Source of the DNA: Paguma larvata
Lineage: Eukaryota; Chordata; Mammalia; Carnivora; Viverridae
Direction: 5' to 3'
Length of the DNA stretch: 64,000 nt
Assembly (NCBI GenBank): GCA_030068075.1
Contig: CM057844.1
Span: forward strand, 12,322,001-12,386,000
Both the position numbers and the translations under genes were made by a program. A model generated the notes under the pieces. It was not told where the DNA came from. It ran no database searches and saw nothing but the letters and a program-made list of their open reading frames with translations. Shown here piece by piece: positions 1 through 11,219 of the stretch. Numbering within the stretch: the first letter of the stretch is position 1; each line of letters begins with the position of its first letter.

Positions 1-487
1 GTCAGTGAGGACCAATGCTCTCTAACTATAAAAATGCCCCTTACCATGAAAGAGGTGGTGAGATATACAGGAAAAAAGCATTATGTTTCTGAAGGACATT
101 GGACAAGTCGTCCTTTCTCTGTCCCCATTACCTCACCCCTAAACCAAGAAAAACATTTTTGTACGGTATTTCAGCCCACTAATTAATGGTGCATATTTGT
201 TATCTAATGCTGAGTAACAATTACCTTAAAACCTAGCAGCTTAAAACAGTTATCTCACCCTTTGTGTGGGTCAGGAATCTGGTTACAGCTTAGCTGAGTG
301 TCTATGATTCAAAGTCTCTCATGAATTTATAGTCGAAACATCAGCTGGGGCTGTATCTCATCTGAGAGGTTGCCTCCACCACCTGTGATCACCCATAGGG
401 CTGCCTTACAACATGGCACCCAGATTCCTCCCAGGGTAAGTGGTGAAAGAGAGAGTGCATGCCCAAGACAGAAACCACAGTCTTTTT

Positions 488-1121
488 TTTGTTGTCGTTA
501 ATTCCAATATAATTAACATATAGTGTTATACTAGTTTTGGGTGTACAATACAGTAATTCAACAATTCTATACATCACTCAGTACTGATCATGATAAGTGT
601 ACTCTTTTTTTTTAAGTTTTTAATATTTATTTATTTTTTAGAGAGAGAGTGAGAGAGAGAGAGAGAGCAGGGTAGGGGCAGAGAGAGAGGGAGACACAGA
701 ACACAGAATCCAAAGCAGGCTCCAGACTCTCAGCTGTCAGTGCAGAACCCAACACAGGGCTTGAACTCATTAACTGTGAGATCATTACCTGAGCCAAAGT
801 CAGATACTTAACTGACTGGCAACCCAGGTGCTCCATGATAAGTGTGCTCTTAATCCCCTTCACCTGTTTCACCCATTCTCCACCCACCCACCTCCCCTTT
901 AGAAACCACCAGTTCCTTCTCTGTATTTTTTGTCTCTTTTTTTCTTTATTCCTTTGTTTCTTAAGTTCCATATATGAGTAAAATCATATACTTGTCTTTC
1001 TCTTACTGACTTATTTCACCTATCATTATACACTCTAGGTTCATTCATGTTGCAAATGGCAAGATTTTATTCTTTTTTACAGTTGAATATTATTCCATTG
1101 TATATATACACCACCTAGAAT
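488..1121 (-). mobile_element. L1 3' end, 5'-truncated, with SINE inside
   Basis: On the minus strand this is the carnivore L1 tail. It contains the last ORF2 codons (the region encoding the YYS-type end), then the 3' UTR and poly(A), seen here as poly(T) at 482-490. A 13-bp duplication CCACAGTCTTTTT at 475-487 and 1122-1134 flanks it and marks a standard target-primed insertion into the older repeat. The body is split by the SINE at 607-833. Confidence 0.5.
607..833 (-). mobile_element. Felid tRNA-Lys SINE
   Basis: Reverse-complement felid SINE: a poly(T)/ATTTATTTATTTTT tail, then the GA-rich block, then the tRNA-like head ending in 'acccaggtgctcc'. The target-site duplication CATGATAAGTGTRCTCTT (589-606 and 834-851) cuts the host L1, so the SINE is younger than that L1. 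Confidence 0.5.
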
Positions 1122-1306
1122 CCACAGTCTTTTTATAACCTAATCTCAGAAGCAACATCGCATCACTTGTTCTGTACTCCATTTGCTAGATGTGAGTCAA
1201 TATATGAGTCCAGCCCACACTCAAAGTGTGGAGATCACATCACTGTGATTACCAGCGGGTGCAGATCACTGGGGGGGGGGTCATCCTAGAAGCTACCTAC
1301 CACAGT

Positions 1307-1739
1307 AAACTCAATTCTATCTATTAGCCCCACAGATGGTGTCATTCTGCCTCTATAGATTCTGTGGAATGTTCTGTAGTCATTTTATTTTTATCCATTT
1401 CATCCATGGTTCGACCTAAATATTTTCTGTTCTTCTTACCAGTTTATTTTTCAGTGGAAAACCTGAATTCCTACTTCATAACAAAAGATAAGTCATTTAA
1501 TCATTGTCTTCCCTAGTTACTTTCTTTACTTAAGAATTTATCTATATTTATATCCAATTCCCTCTTTCTCTCATCTCAGAAAAAAGAATAAGAGTGAGAA
1601 AGAAATGTAATTTCTATGTAATTTCTATTTGCCAAGGGTAGAGAGATATAAATATAGATATTAAAATATGCACCAATTTAAGGTATTAGGTTAAATTATA
1701 TATACAAATTAATATCTACTAAAAATTTAACATGTATCA
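1307..1739. other. Single-copy-looking AT-rich sequence
   Basis: No gene, RNA or recognised repeat is visible here. The sequence is AT-rich with short A and T runs. Confidence 0.5.
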
Positions 1740-1885
1740 GAAAATATAATGAACTTGACATTGCATTATCTCATTTAATCCATACATTTTATAGATGGCT
1801 TGAGATTCAGAGAAGCTAAGTAATTGGTTCAAGCCAAGACAGCTGGTGGAGGAATGTGATTTCCCTCTCACTCCTGCCTCCCCCA
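1740..1885 (-). mobile_element. MIR SINE fragment
   Basis: The order 'ttatctcatttaatcc ... ttatagatggcttgagattcagagaagctaagtaattgg' matches the reverse complement of the conserved MIR core. Heavily diverged, as expected of this ancient family. Confidence 0.5.
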
Positions 1886-2067
1886 GACCAGGTTTCCTAC
1901 CTATAATAGTTTACTCATCTCCAAAACTACTTCACATCTTTAGTGTTGATCCTATCTCATCCTGTTTTATCTGAGTGCCTGTGTCATCTATGACTCATAG
2001 TTTTCCATTCTGGTTTTATTAATTATAAACTTGCTCTCAGCGAATAAGTTCAAGCCTTTCTTAGCCT

Positions 2068-2245
2068 AAAAAAAAGAAAGGAAGAAGTAAGGAAGGAATG
2101 AGGGAAGAAAAGGGAAGAGAAAGGAAAGGGAGGGGAGGGGAGGGAAGGGAAGGGAAGGGAGAGAAGGGAAGGGAAGGGAGAGAGGGAAGGGAAGGGAAGG
2201 GAAGGGAAGGGAAGGGAAGGGAAGGGAAGGGAAGGGAAAAATAAA
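2068..2245 (+). repeat. (GGGAA)n polypurine tract
   Basis: GA-rich tract dominated by GGGAA units. From 2100 to 2241 every base is a purine, 142 nt without interruption. Long mirror-like purine runs of this kind can form triplex (H-DNA). The frames open across it on the minus strand only encode Phe/Pro/Ser/Leu low-complexity peptides and are not genes. Confidence 0.5.
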
Positions 2246-2539
2246 GCCTTGCCTTTCAATCATTACTTTATCATATATCTATCCGATCTCTTATTGTTCC
2301 TTTCCCCAAAAGTCTCAGTAGAGAGACTTTGCTCAGTGACTCCCCATTTTTGCCTGTCTCTATACATCCCCTCGCCTGCCTTCTCTCCTTTTCATGTACC
2401 CTTACAAACATAATCCTTGTTTCTTAGAATGCTCTATTTTTATGGGCTGTAATATTTAACATTCTAGCTTCTTTTTCTGTATTTTTCACCAGCCCTTCTT
2501 GATTGTATTCATTTTCTCTCCTACCTCTAAAGTATATCT

Positions 2540-2980
2540 TTGTGTCAGTTTCCTAGCACTGCCATAGTGAAGTACCATAGACCAAGCAGCTGAAAACAAC
2601 ATAAATTTATTTCTCTCACATTTCTGGAAGTTGGGAGCCTGGACTCAAGGTGTCAAGAGGACCCTGCTCCCTCTGAGACTCTTCCTAGACTTTGGTGGCA
2701 GCCATTGACCTTTGGAGTTCCTCGGCTTACAGCTACATCACTCCAGTCTCTGTCTCTGTCATCACATGGTTTTCTCCCTTTGTGTGTCTGTGTCCACATG
2801 TTCTTCTTCTTATAAAGTCACCATTCATATAGGAGTAAGACCTTGCCTCACTCCAGTATGACCTCATCTTAACTAATTACATCTGCAATGGACTTATTTA
2901 CAAATAATGTCACATTCTGGGGCCCTGGGGGTTAGGACTTCAACATATATTTTGGAAGGGGACAGAATTGAACCCACAAA
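2540..2980 (-). mobile_element. MLT1-type solo LTR (ERVL-MaLR)
   Basis: Reads as the reverse complement of a MaLR LTR: 'gtcagtttcctagcactgcc' at one end, the 'atttatttctctcacatttctggaag' block, the 'cttaactaattacatctgcaatgg' block, and 'gggggttaggacttcaac' near the other end. No internal viral coding sequence is attached, so it is a solitary LTR. Confidence 0.5.
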
Positions 2981-3229
2981 GTCTTCTTTGGGATTCTATA
3001 CTTTACTCGCTACTCTTTACTCTGCATCCCAGCTTGAATCAGCATTTCCATGTAGATAGTTCCCAAATTATGCAATTCTCTCCAAATTTTGTTATTTTGT
3101 ACCAGTATTCTTAGATCAAAACAAGCAGCTCCAAATGCCTAAAAGATATCACAGTTTGAATGTCTCATAAGCACAATAACCCAACTATTCCCAAAGGCCA
3201 AAAGTTAATGTGAGACAACTTACCTCCAT

Positions 3230-3562
3230 TAACCATAACCACCAAACCACCATCCTTACTCACCTGGACCCCTACACCAGCCTCCAATCTAATCTTCATG
3301 CTTCTGCTCTGCCTCTGGCTTCATTTTTCATGGTAGCCAAGAGTAAAACCCTTAAAGGCAGAAACCATAACATTTCACTCTCCAAAACTCTGTGGCTTTC
3401 AGCTACCCATAAGGGAGAGAAATCAAGCTCCTTCAAGTTCATGTTCTTCTGTGACTTCCGTTTATATTATGCCCCTTGTCTCTCATTTTCAGGAGCTCCA
3501 TTCGTACCTCCGGTACCTAGAAATGTGTTTGGCATACAGTAAGTGCTTGGCAGATGTGTCAA
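3230..3562 (+). mobile_element. L2 LINE 3' fragment
   Basis: Resembles the L2 3' region: the 'ctacaccagcctcc' block, the 'aaactctgtggctttcagct' block, and the end 'tgtttggcatacagtaagtgcttggcag', comparable with the L2 end 'cctggcacatagtaggtgct'. The 110-aa open frame here follows L2-derived DNA and has no other support. Confidence 0.5.
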
Positions 3563-4439
3563 AGAAAGTTGTTAATAAGTAAGTAAAATCAAACTCCTTT
3601 TATTGCCCCCCACATTCACTGTGCAGACTCTTTTTTAAGTTGCATCCTTCACCATCCTAGCTATTTGGTTTGCTCATATGTAGCACAGATAGTCTTCTTG
3701 TAACCTGTGCTGGGGCTGCCAGTGCCCTCTCTGAGTACTTCAGTTCTGCAAAAACTGCAACGACCTGCACCAACACCATCTCTCAGAAGCAAAGATTCCC
3801 TGCATCTATTAGGCCTTCCATCGTGAGGATGTACCTCCTCAACTCTGTTTTGTCATCAAAGCCTCCAAACTGTACCTCACATTCTTCAGAATGCCTCTTT
3901 TGTGGCTCTTCTCTATAGGTCATGGGCTGGGCAGTTACCAAGCTGCCTTGTATCAGTACTTCTCAATTATGCTAGATGGAGTACCTGGAAATTGTTTATT
4001 TTTGTCTGTTTATTATTTTAATTTTTAATCTATCACTGTCTGATATTATTGTAAAACACAATAAAAATGAATTGCTAGAAAACTGAAATGTCTCTTTGAT
4101 TCCACAGCAGTGTCAAATTGCTATGAAGTTTCCCATGCATTACATCTGTGGCCTGTATTTACCTTGTGGGTAGGTAACCAGCAATTCCTGGGTCAGCGCC
4201 AGTGCGTGAAGCACACATTGAAAAACCTTGGTGGACTGTCTTCCTCCTTCCCCCAACCTCTGTCCGCTAAATGTTTCCCTCAAAGGCCTTACTCTTCCAT
4301 GAACATCAACTCAGGTAAAAAGAGTCTTGCAATTTCCTGGCCCTCCAAATCATCATTTGTGCTCACAGACATGTAAGTCCACCTTGGGTCTTTGTCCCCC
4401 AAACATGTTCAAATCTAGGTCTCTCTCCTCACCAAGTTT
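3563..4439. other. Single-copy-looking sequence
   Basis: No recognised gene or repeat. Two short open frames (82 and 88 codons) show no domain, signal peptide or codon pattern that would mark a gene. Confidence 0.5.
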
Positions 4440-4770
4440 GCTCTTTCTCTCAGACTATCAACTCTGTAAACAGAACCACCATTATCTCAGTCACTAATGG
4501 GAAACCACAGCCTCACCGACACTTCTTCACCTCTTTTTTCCCTAACACGTCCATTTGCTGGTCAGGACCCAGGGATTCATGTTCTGCAATATTTTCTTGC
4601 CTCTTCTCTTTTCTTTCTCACCCCACAGACATACTCCTAGCTCAGGCCCATGTTATCTCCCAACCAAATAATTGCAGTTGCCTCTGAATTGGACTTCCTG
4701 CTTCCTGCATCTCTCATTCCCAACCCAGTATATATGGTAGGTCTAGAAACATACTTCTAAACTAGAGTTC
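4440..4770 (+). mobile_element. Probable L2 LINE fragment
   Basis: The stretch 'ataattgcagttgcctctg ... ggacttcctgcttcctgcatctc' resembles the L2 3' region 'tgcaatagcctcctaactggtctccctgcctcc'. The similarity is weak and judged by eye. Confidence 0.5.
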
Positions 4771-4849
4771 GATAATCATCCTACATCTTCCCCAAAGCCT
4801 TTAGTACTATCATAGAACTTACACTACAGAAGCCTGTAGTCCTTGGATA

Positions 4850-5110
4850 CACATCAAAGTCCTCTATAGCTGATGATGGCCGTGTCTTTCCCACAGATCT
4901 TGGCATACTCCAGGAGCTGCTGGAAGTACCAGAGAATTAGTACCCACAAAAGCAGACCCCAACCAATGAGGGCCAGGAGTTGGTGGACAAATACCTCAGC
5001 CTTCTAACTCCTCAGTAGGGCAAACAGCAGAGGACCCCCAGGGGGACTGAGCCAGGGTGGTAACCAGTGCCATGTGGAGCCATACTAGAGCCTGAAGCAA
5101 ATGAAATATG
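4850..5110. other. Unclassified moderately GC-rich block
   Basis: A 260-bp block (for example 'ccaatgagggccaggagttggtgg' and 'cagaggacccccaggggg') differs in composition from its AT-rich surroundings. It looks like an old repeat or LTR piece, but I cannot name a family. No frame runs through it. Confidence 0.5.
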
Positions 5111-5453
5111 TATTCTCCTCTCTACAATTTTTAAATATATTTTTAAATGGTTAATGGGTTTTAAAGAAAATATTACTGATGAGTTTATTTCCATTAAAAA
5201 CAGTAAAATAAAATTATAATAAAATTTGTTTTTGATGTAAAAAATTGTTTACATTTAAAATAATGGTGTGAATTTTAAATACCTACTTTTCAATTTTTCA
5301 ATATACTTTTCAGTTAATGATCTGAAGAAAATTCACTGTTTTAAAAACACATAAAAATGTATTTTTACATATTTTTCCCTTTTGCCTCAGGGTGTGATAT
5401 GGCTCAACACAGCATTCTCATATCCTGTCTTTATTTAAATTTTGATAATATTT

Positions 5454-5657
5454 GGGGGACATGTAGGTGACTGAGTCAGTTAAGTGTCTGACTCTTGGTT
5501 TCAGCTCAGGTCCTGATCTCTCGAGTTCGTGAGCTTGAGCCCCACATTGGACTGTTCTGACAGTGAAGTCTGCTTGGAGTTTTCTCTCTCTCCCTCTCTC
5601 TCTGCTCCTCCATCTCTCTCTCACTCTCTCTCAAAATAATAAATAAACTAAAAAAAT
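5454..5657 (+). mobile_element. Felid tRNA-Lys SINE
   Basis: Begins 'gggggacatgtaggtgactgagtcag', has the CT-rich middle and ends in 'aataataaataaac' plus A-rich tail. Flanked by the duplication TTTGATAATWTTT at 5441-5453 and 5660-5672. Confidence 0.5.
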
Positions 5658-5672
5658 TTTTTGATAATTTTT

Positions 5673-7130
5673 TACCCAGATAATTTTTGGTGCTAACTTT
5701 TTTTTCATTAAAATATTGCTCACGTTTAATTACTGAGTGTCGGCACTTCTTAAATTCTATGTCTGAGGTAAGTGCTTCCCCCACTTCATCCTGTCCTAGC
5801 CCTGGTGATAATCCACATGTTCCCTGTTATTGGCTTTCCTCCCTTCCTGCTTCCCCTGCCTCTCCTTTCATCGTGATTCTTGGCAGTTATTTTCCAATAA
5901 AGTATCTAATGTCTTCATTTTAGGATTCAGTTTTGGAGGAATCCAGAAGAAGACATCCTCTGTGGTCTAGCAACTGACTATCATAGAAACACTTCCACCA
6001 CTGTCCCTCAAACCTATGCTCAGTCAATTCAGGATGTTTTCTACTACTGCCTTCAATACATGCAATAAAATACATGAAAGTCCTTTATCAAAAAGCGCTA
6101 TATAATTGTGAACAATTGTTATGAGCTTCTTGATTGTCCACAAATCTCCCTCTCCCTAGAATTCTTTTATTCTGTGTTCACTAGCTGAAAAATTAGTCAC
6201 ACCATTACCCCCATAAAGTCATTGTTTCCACATCTCCTCATGTAGATTTATCCTTTTTTGTTCTGCCCCCCTATCTTAGTGGTAACCCATGTGATAGACC
6301 CTTATGTTGTTATAAATGGCTTATATCTTGGGTATTTTAATATATCTTATCTCTTCATTACTGCTGTCAGTCTGAAAAAAATGGAGACATAACCACTACG
6401 TCCTGCCTCGCAGTGGCCTGTTACACCCTAAATGTCTGGTGCATTGAATTAACTGAAGAATTCAATAAATTCAAAACCAAATGCATTCAACAACAGAACT
6501 GCCACTTGAGTGAACAGAGCAGGTGGAGATATACACAAATATATCCATAGTACAGCTATCTGGGAACCCAGTGTACCAAATTAGTTGGCTTGATAGGCTG
6601 CCTGGTTGGTAGGTTTAGGAACATGCCCGCCTAGCAAGCTGGAGGTATATTTGGCAAGCAACAGTATGCAGAAGTTCTCAGCTTCACCCTACAACTAAAG
6701 GTTCTACCTTTACTATTACCAAACTCTCCTTGACGTGTTGCTTGCCTCGATATGCATCAGGTGACAAATATTCCTAACAGGTGTCCTCAATCATGTCCAG
6801 AATTGGGGCATGAGAAAAAAATAGTTGGCATCTGCTCTGATTCTGATGATAGGGTTGATTTAAGCCCTGGCAAGCTCTTCTCAAAACCACCTGGCATCAA
6901 ATCTCAACACACCCACACATGCCATTCAGTTAGTATTTTATAGGACTTCCATAAATCTCTGAGTTCTCCAAACTGCTCTACAGACAGCTGAATTTTCCTT
7001 GGCCAAGATTAAACTGTTCATGCCTCTTCTCCCCTACCTTGCCAACAAATCGGGGGGTGGAGGGCAGGGTCCAAACAAAATAACACTCCATATTTCCACC
7101 CCATAGCCTTTCTCTATCATCTAAATCATA
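5673..7130. other. Single-copy-looking sequence
   Basis: About 1.45 kb with no recognised gene, RNA or repeat. Open frames reach at most 78 codons and show no recognisable protein feature. Confidence 0.5.
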
Positions 7131-7134
7131 TCAA

Positions 7135-7700
7135 GTTGTTCATCATGGTATTATTTATCATAGTGGAGAACTGAGACAAAACCTAAATCATAGAGTAATA
7201 ATTAAGGAAATTGTTCCCTTTTCACAGAACTGCATATAGAAAAAAATTATACTAACAGTAGTAAACTACTAATAATATTATTAATTATTAATTGTAATAA
7301 TTTAGATTATACAAACATGGATTATTTGTTTTCTCCCTTCCATTCATAATCCATTTTAATGCAATACAAATATATAATCCTTTAGCACATATATGAAGTA
7401 ATGATATACTGTATACATTTTTAAAGATTAACTGTATGGACCATGTGAATTGGGGGAAAATCATAAAAGAAGGGTATTTGGGAGAGGAAAATTCTAGTCC
7501 AATTCTTTGCTTTGACAAAGACATTAAGAAATTCTGAATGTTAGTGGTGCTGGTATGTGCCTTGTGTGTGTATGTATGCATATGTGTATGTGTAACTCAT
7601 ATGTGTATGTGTAATACTCATAAATAATACTCATAAATATTTAAAAACATACTCTAACAAATATCCCAATTTGTAGCATTTGCTTATTTCTGTGCTACAA
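7135..7700 (+). mobile_element. Possible degenerate old L1 3' region
   Basis: The phrase order 'ttcatcatggtattatttatcat ... aattaaggaaattg ... catatatgaagtaatgatatactg' is reminiscent of old L1 3' ends, but divergence is high. Two near-identical CATATGTGTATGTGTAA copies lie at about 7578-7613. Confidence 0.5.
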
Positions 7701-8020
7701 ATATTCTTACTGGTGCCAAGGGTTGGGCAGAGCCCAGCATACCATAGAACTTCATTTTCCCACTGAGTGCTTCCCTGAGGCAATGGATAACTACCTAAAA
7801 GGGGCTCCTCGAAAACAATTACCTAAAGTCAGTTTGAAGCTCCTTTCCAAATTTCAAACCCCCCTGACAAGAAAAACCCACCAAAACAGAAAATAGAAGC
7901 AGGAGATGAACTGAACACTGCTTTCACCAGTCTGTCCACTCTCCTCAATTCTCTCCGTCTCCGGGACCACTTTATTGGGGTTTTAAAGTCCAAATATCAG
8001 ATAAAAAACTCTTTTTAAGG
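7701..8020. other. Single-copy-looking sequence
   Basis: No recognised gene or repeat. Confidence 0.5.
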
Positions 8021-8031
8021 GAAACCTTTTC

Positions 8032-8225
8032 ATTTTTTTAATGCTTATTTATTTATTTTTAGAGGAGAGAGAGAGGGGCAAGAGCGAGGGGGAGAGAGAA
8101 TCCCAAGCAGACTCTGTACTGTCAGCACAAGCCCCATGTGAGAATTGATCTTATGACTGTGAGACCATGACCTGAGTCGAAATCAAGAGTCCAACGCTTA
8201 ACTGATTGAGCCACACAGGCACCTC
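8032..8225 (-). mobile_element. Felid tRNA-Lys SINE
   Basis: Reverse-complement SINE from 'ttttttaatgcttatttattt' to 'ttgagccacacaggcacct'. Imperfect duplication AAGGGAAACCTTTT (8017-8030) and AAGTGAAACTTTTT (8227-8240) flanks it. Confidence 0.5.
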
Positions 8226-8374
8226 TAAGTGAAACTTTTTTAAGGGAAATAGTGAAATTATGGAAAATGTTAAATCTAAGAAAAGTGAGTAAAGAAGACC
8301 AGTGAGCATAATTTGGATTTGTAAGTAAATATGAGAAAACCCAAAATATTATTAGAAAATTGATCAAGGAATCG

Positions 8375-8495
8375 CAGGTCTAGTAAGGACCTTGGTGAAT
8401 ATCTAAATTAACCTTTCATCGTCTAGAAAAGAAAACTGAAGCCCAGGGAGTTTAAGTGACTGATTCAAAGTCAGATTTCAAATCAGTGCATTTGA
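8375..8495 (-). mobile_element. Possible MIR fragment
   Basis: 'gaaaactgaagcccagggagtttaagtgactgattcaaagtca' resembles the reverse complement of the MIR core. Short and diverged. Confidence 0.5.
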
Positions 8496-8576
8496 TTCCA
8501 AATACATTGTTTTTGTCATTAATTTGATACCATATAAAAATTCATGTGAGCTCAAACTTTAGAAGATTCTTATATT

Positions 8577-8810
8577 GGGGTGCCTGGGTGGTTCAGTCGG
8601 TTGAGCGTCCGACTTCGGCTCAGGTCATGATCTCGCGGTCTATGAGTTCGAGCCCCGGCATCCGGCTCTGTGCTGACAGCTCAGAGCCTGGAGCCTGCTT
8701 CGGATTCTGTGTCTCCCTCTCTCTCTCTGCCCCTCCTGCACTCATGCTGTCTCTCTCTGTCTCAAAAATAGAAATAAAACATTAAAAAAAAAGAATTAAA
8801 AAAATAAACA
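8577..8810 (+). mobile_element. Young, nearly full-length felid tRNA-Lys SINE
   Basis: Complete head, CT-rich middle and A-rich tail, with several CpG sites retained (for example 'agtcggttgagcgtccgacttcgg'), suggesting recent insertion. Flanked by the imperfect duplication TTAGAAGATTCTTATATT (about 8559-8576) and TTAGAAGACTCATAATATT (8811-8829). Confidence 0.5.
8589..8654 (+). promoter_or_regulatory. Internal RNA polymerase III promoter of the SINE
   Basis: A box TGGTTCAGTCGG at 8589-8600 and B box GAGTTCGAGCC at 8644-8654 match the tRNA-type internal promoter spacing. They are among the best preserved in the window. Whether this copy is transcribed cannot be told from sequence. Confidence 0.5.
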
Positions 8811-8829
8811 TTAGAAGACTCATAATATT

Positions 8830-10015
8830 TCAAGACAATAAAGACTCTAAATACTTTTTTATATTTTCCCCATTGAAGTGAAGTGCTTTTATATCTTCAA
8901 TAAGTTTATGTTTTTAAGCAGAGAGTTTTTTCAACACCTAACAGAAAGGCATTGATGTTCATTTTCAAATAAAACTCCCACACATCTTTATTCCCTGATG
9001 CAAAATAGAACTGAGGCTTCCTCCAGTTCAGCTCTTTCCAGTTCATCGAAATAAGAGTGTCCCATGCACATACTGCAAATAAGCCACATCTTTGACTTTG
9101 CTGCTGATGTTAGTCTTTGGGAATGAAATTTGGAAAGGACTTCCTCAGGAGAACCAGCAGCTTGTTTTTGCTGTTACTGCCAGCAGGCTGCATCTTGTCA
9201 CAAGTGACTAAATTTCTGAGTGAAAGCCTGAACATTCTGAAACCTTGTTAAACTACCCAGCTTAAAAAAAATACAAAAAAAAAAAAAAAAACCCACAAAA
9301 ATAACAGCGGAAAGCCAAATTCATATCCATGCTTATAGTCTCACCATTATATTTGTTAATTTTATGAGCATGTTTGGGGCATGCAAACCAAACCACGCAT
9401 ACCAGACACACTACAGAGGTTTCTCGATTTGTCCATATAACTCAAGTTACAGTGTTGATGGAGCATTTCTAATTAGGGGCATGCAAATATTCGTAATACT
9501 CTCTGTCACTAGCTGGAATATACATTCAATCTCAGGATAAAAATTAGACCCTAACACTACTATATTAGTTATTTTGAAAGAAAATAAATGGTTTGGCAAT
9601 TAAAACCATTGCTTATGTTTCATAAATTTCACAAAAACCTTAAAAAGCATAATTCTTGGGCCGATATACATAATAAGTAAGCTTCCAATATTCACTATAA
9701 GGTTCTTCTGGGTTATTTTGGAGGGAAATCAGAAGGTATCCAATAGGCAGAGAATGGTATTTTGGGAAAAACAGGAGGACCACTACTCTAAAATTTCTAA
9801 GTTCTGTGATTAACGTTTTTCCTGCAATGAGGGTTTGAAGTTGTATAAAACTTTAGGATTATACACATTCATACAATGATTTGTGGAATTTGGACTTCAG
9901 CATCATACTTAATGGAATTCTTCAAAATGGCTGAAGAGTTATTTATTTACTCGCTTACTTACTTATTTACTTTCAGAGCTAGCAGGTACTTGGGGAGAAC
10001 TTACTGGCCACTTGC
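8830..10015. other. Single-copy-looking sequence
   Basis: About 1.2 kb without a recognised repeat apart from an A-rich run near 9267-9294. It includes the repeated GGGGCATGCAAA motif listed separately. Confidence 0.5.
9376..9487 (+). promoter_or_regulatory. Candidate regulatory motif pair (GGGGCATGCAAA twice)
   Basis: The exact 12-mer GGGGCATGCAAA occurs at 9376-9387 and 9476-9487, 100 bp apart, each preceded by GAGCAT. The second copy continues to ATGCAAAT, the POU/octamer core, next to a TAATTA homeodomain-like core. Function is inferred only. Confidence 0.5.
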
Positions 10016-10019
10016 TAGA

Positions 10020-10165
10020 GTGCAGTCTCAGATTCACAGCATTGGCATCACAGCATTGACACTAGGAGTGCAGGGTCCTACACTTACTGAATCAAGTCTG
10101 CATTTTACCAACATCTCAGGAAATTCAAATGCACTCTAATGTATAAGAAGCACTGATTTAGAGCC
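10020..10165. mobile_element. MER5A-type hAT-Charlie fossil
   Basis: Pattern 'agcattggcatcac ... cttactgaatcaagtctgcattttaccaacatctcaggaaattcaaatgcac ... gaagcactg' matches the near-palindromic MER5A layout. Non-autonomous DNA transposon remnant. Confidence 0.5.
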
Positions 10166-11085
10166 CATTTCACATCTGGAGCAACTGAAACATTGTTTTG
10201 AGTTCTCATAGCTGGTTACCTAATGATCAAACCTCAAGCTCAGGGCTCTTGAATTCCAGAACTATGTCTTTCTGCTGCTTTCTTTTCTTCCTCTTGATAC
10301 ATTTTTTAGGCAAAATGGGCAGCTCTTCCAACACAACCACTTAATACTAGTTCAATCGCTATTAATGTCCATCACTGCCAGTGCCAGGTTTGACTGGATC
10401 TATGCTTCTCCATGATTTAAGCTTTGACATCCCTTAATGTTAATATAGTCCCAACTTTGGCATGAGTACAATGGTTGTGGAGTCAAGAGGGATGTATTTG
10501 TATCGCTGGCAAAGATAAATCTACTCAGGAGGACTGTGGGAGAGATTTTTAGAGTATTTGTCAATTTACCATAAAATTAGAGAAGCTCATACCCCACCCC
10601 CCTATTCCAATGAGGAAGAAGAACAAAGCCTTGACATAGCCAAATTTTCCTGGAACCAACAAAGTAAGTGGAAGTTTCTTTCAGAAGGAAAGTTAAGAAC
10701 AGACCAACAGAAGGAAAAAGCTTCAGCTGATAACTTTCAGCGAACAGGAGATTCACAGCTGGTGAGAGTGATTTGGAAGCAGATCATAGGAAAAATAGTT
10801 TATTTTCTATTACCCTAAGAGGAATGAGTTGGAGAATATGGCTTGATTTCTCCAGTCTCTTAAATCATATCAACGAAAAACAACAGCCATTACACAGCAG
10901 GAAAGTAGGGAGGGAGGAGATGGGACTGAAGCTGAAGCTGTGTTATTACAAAACACACAACAATCCCCTTAGTATTTCAGTTGAAAGTTTGAAAACTAAC
11001 ACAATAGATTTGCAGTTGACTTTGATCACACAGAAATCGCCGCATTCCCATTTCCTAAGGCCCTTTACAGGATTACAGTCAAAAG
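10166..11085. other. Single-copy-looking sequence
   Basis: No recognised repeat or gene. Two overlapping open frames (86 and 133 codons, 10558-11174) have no recognisable domain. The longer one runs into the MIR that follows, which argues against coding. Confidence 0.5.
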
Positions 11086-11215
11086 AGAACGTAAGAAGTC
11101 ATTGCCATTTGACAGTTAAGAAACTGATGCTCAGAAGAGTTAAACAACATTCTAGAGGTCATAGGATAAGGTGAAAACCGGGATGAAGATCCTGTGTCTC
11201 CGATCCTCAATTCAG
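11086..11215 (-). mobile_element. MIR SINE fragment
   Basis: 'ccatttgacagttaagaaactgatgctcagaagagttaaacaac' then 'ggtcataggataaggtgaaaacc' corresponds to the reverse complement of the MIR core and the adjacent tRNA-related part. Confidence 0.5.
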
Positions 11216-11219
11216 TGCT

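Larger units (their letters stand above)
195..1306 (+). mobile_element. Old interspersed repeat, family unassigned, split by an L1
   Basis: The flanks read as one ancient mammalian repeat: the start resembles 'taacaattaccttaaaacctagcagcttaaaac', the middle has the 'cagctggggctg' block, and the end reads 'agaagctacctaccacag'. It is interrupted at 488-1121 by an L1. A second copy of the same family appears to lie at 31040-31455, with a matching end. It resembles MaLR-type LTRs in length and style, but I could not assign a family. A 10-G run lies at 1269-1278. Confidence 0.5.

Noticed and set aside
2050..2263. Phe-Pro-Ser-Leu repeat peptides
   Set aside because: Translation of the polypurine/polypyrimidine tract only.
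8577..8810. Intact tRNA gene
   Set aside because: A and B boxes belong to a SINE. The acceptor stem does not pair as a tRNA and the unit has a SINE body and scar.
10558..11174. Two overlapping frames of 86 and 133 codons
   Set aside because: No recognisable protein feature, no splice context, and the longer one ends in a MIR.
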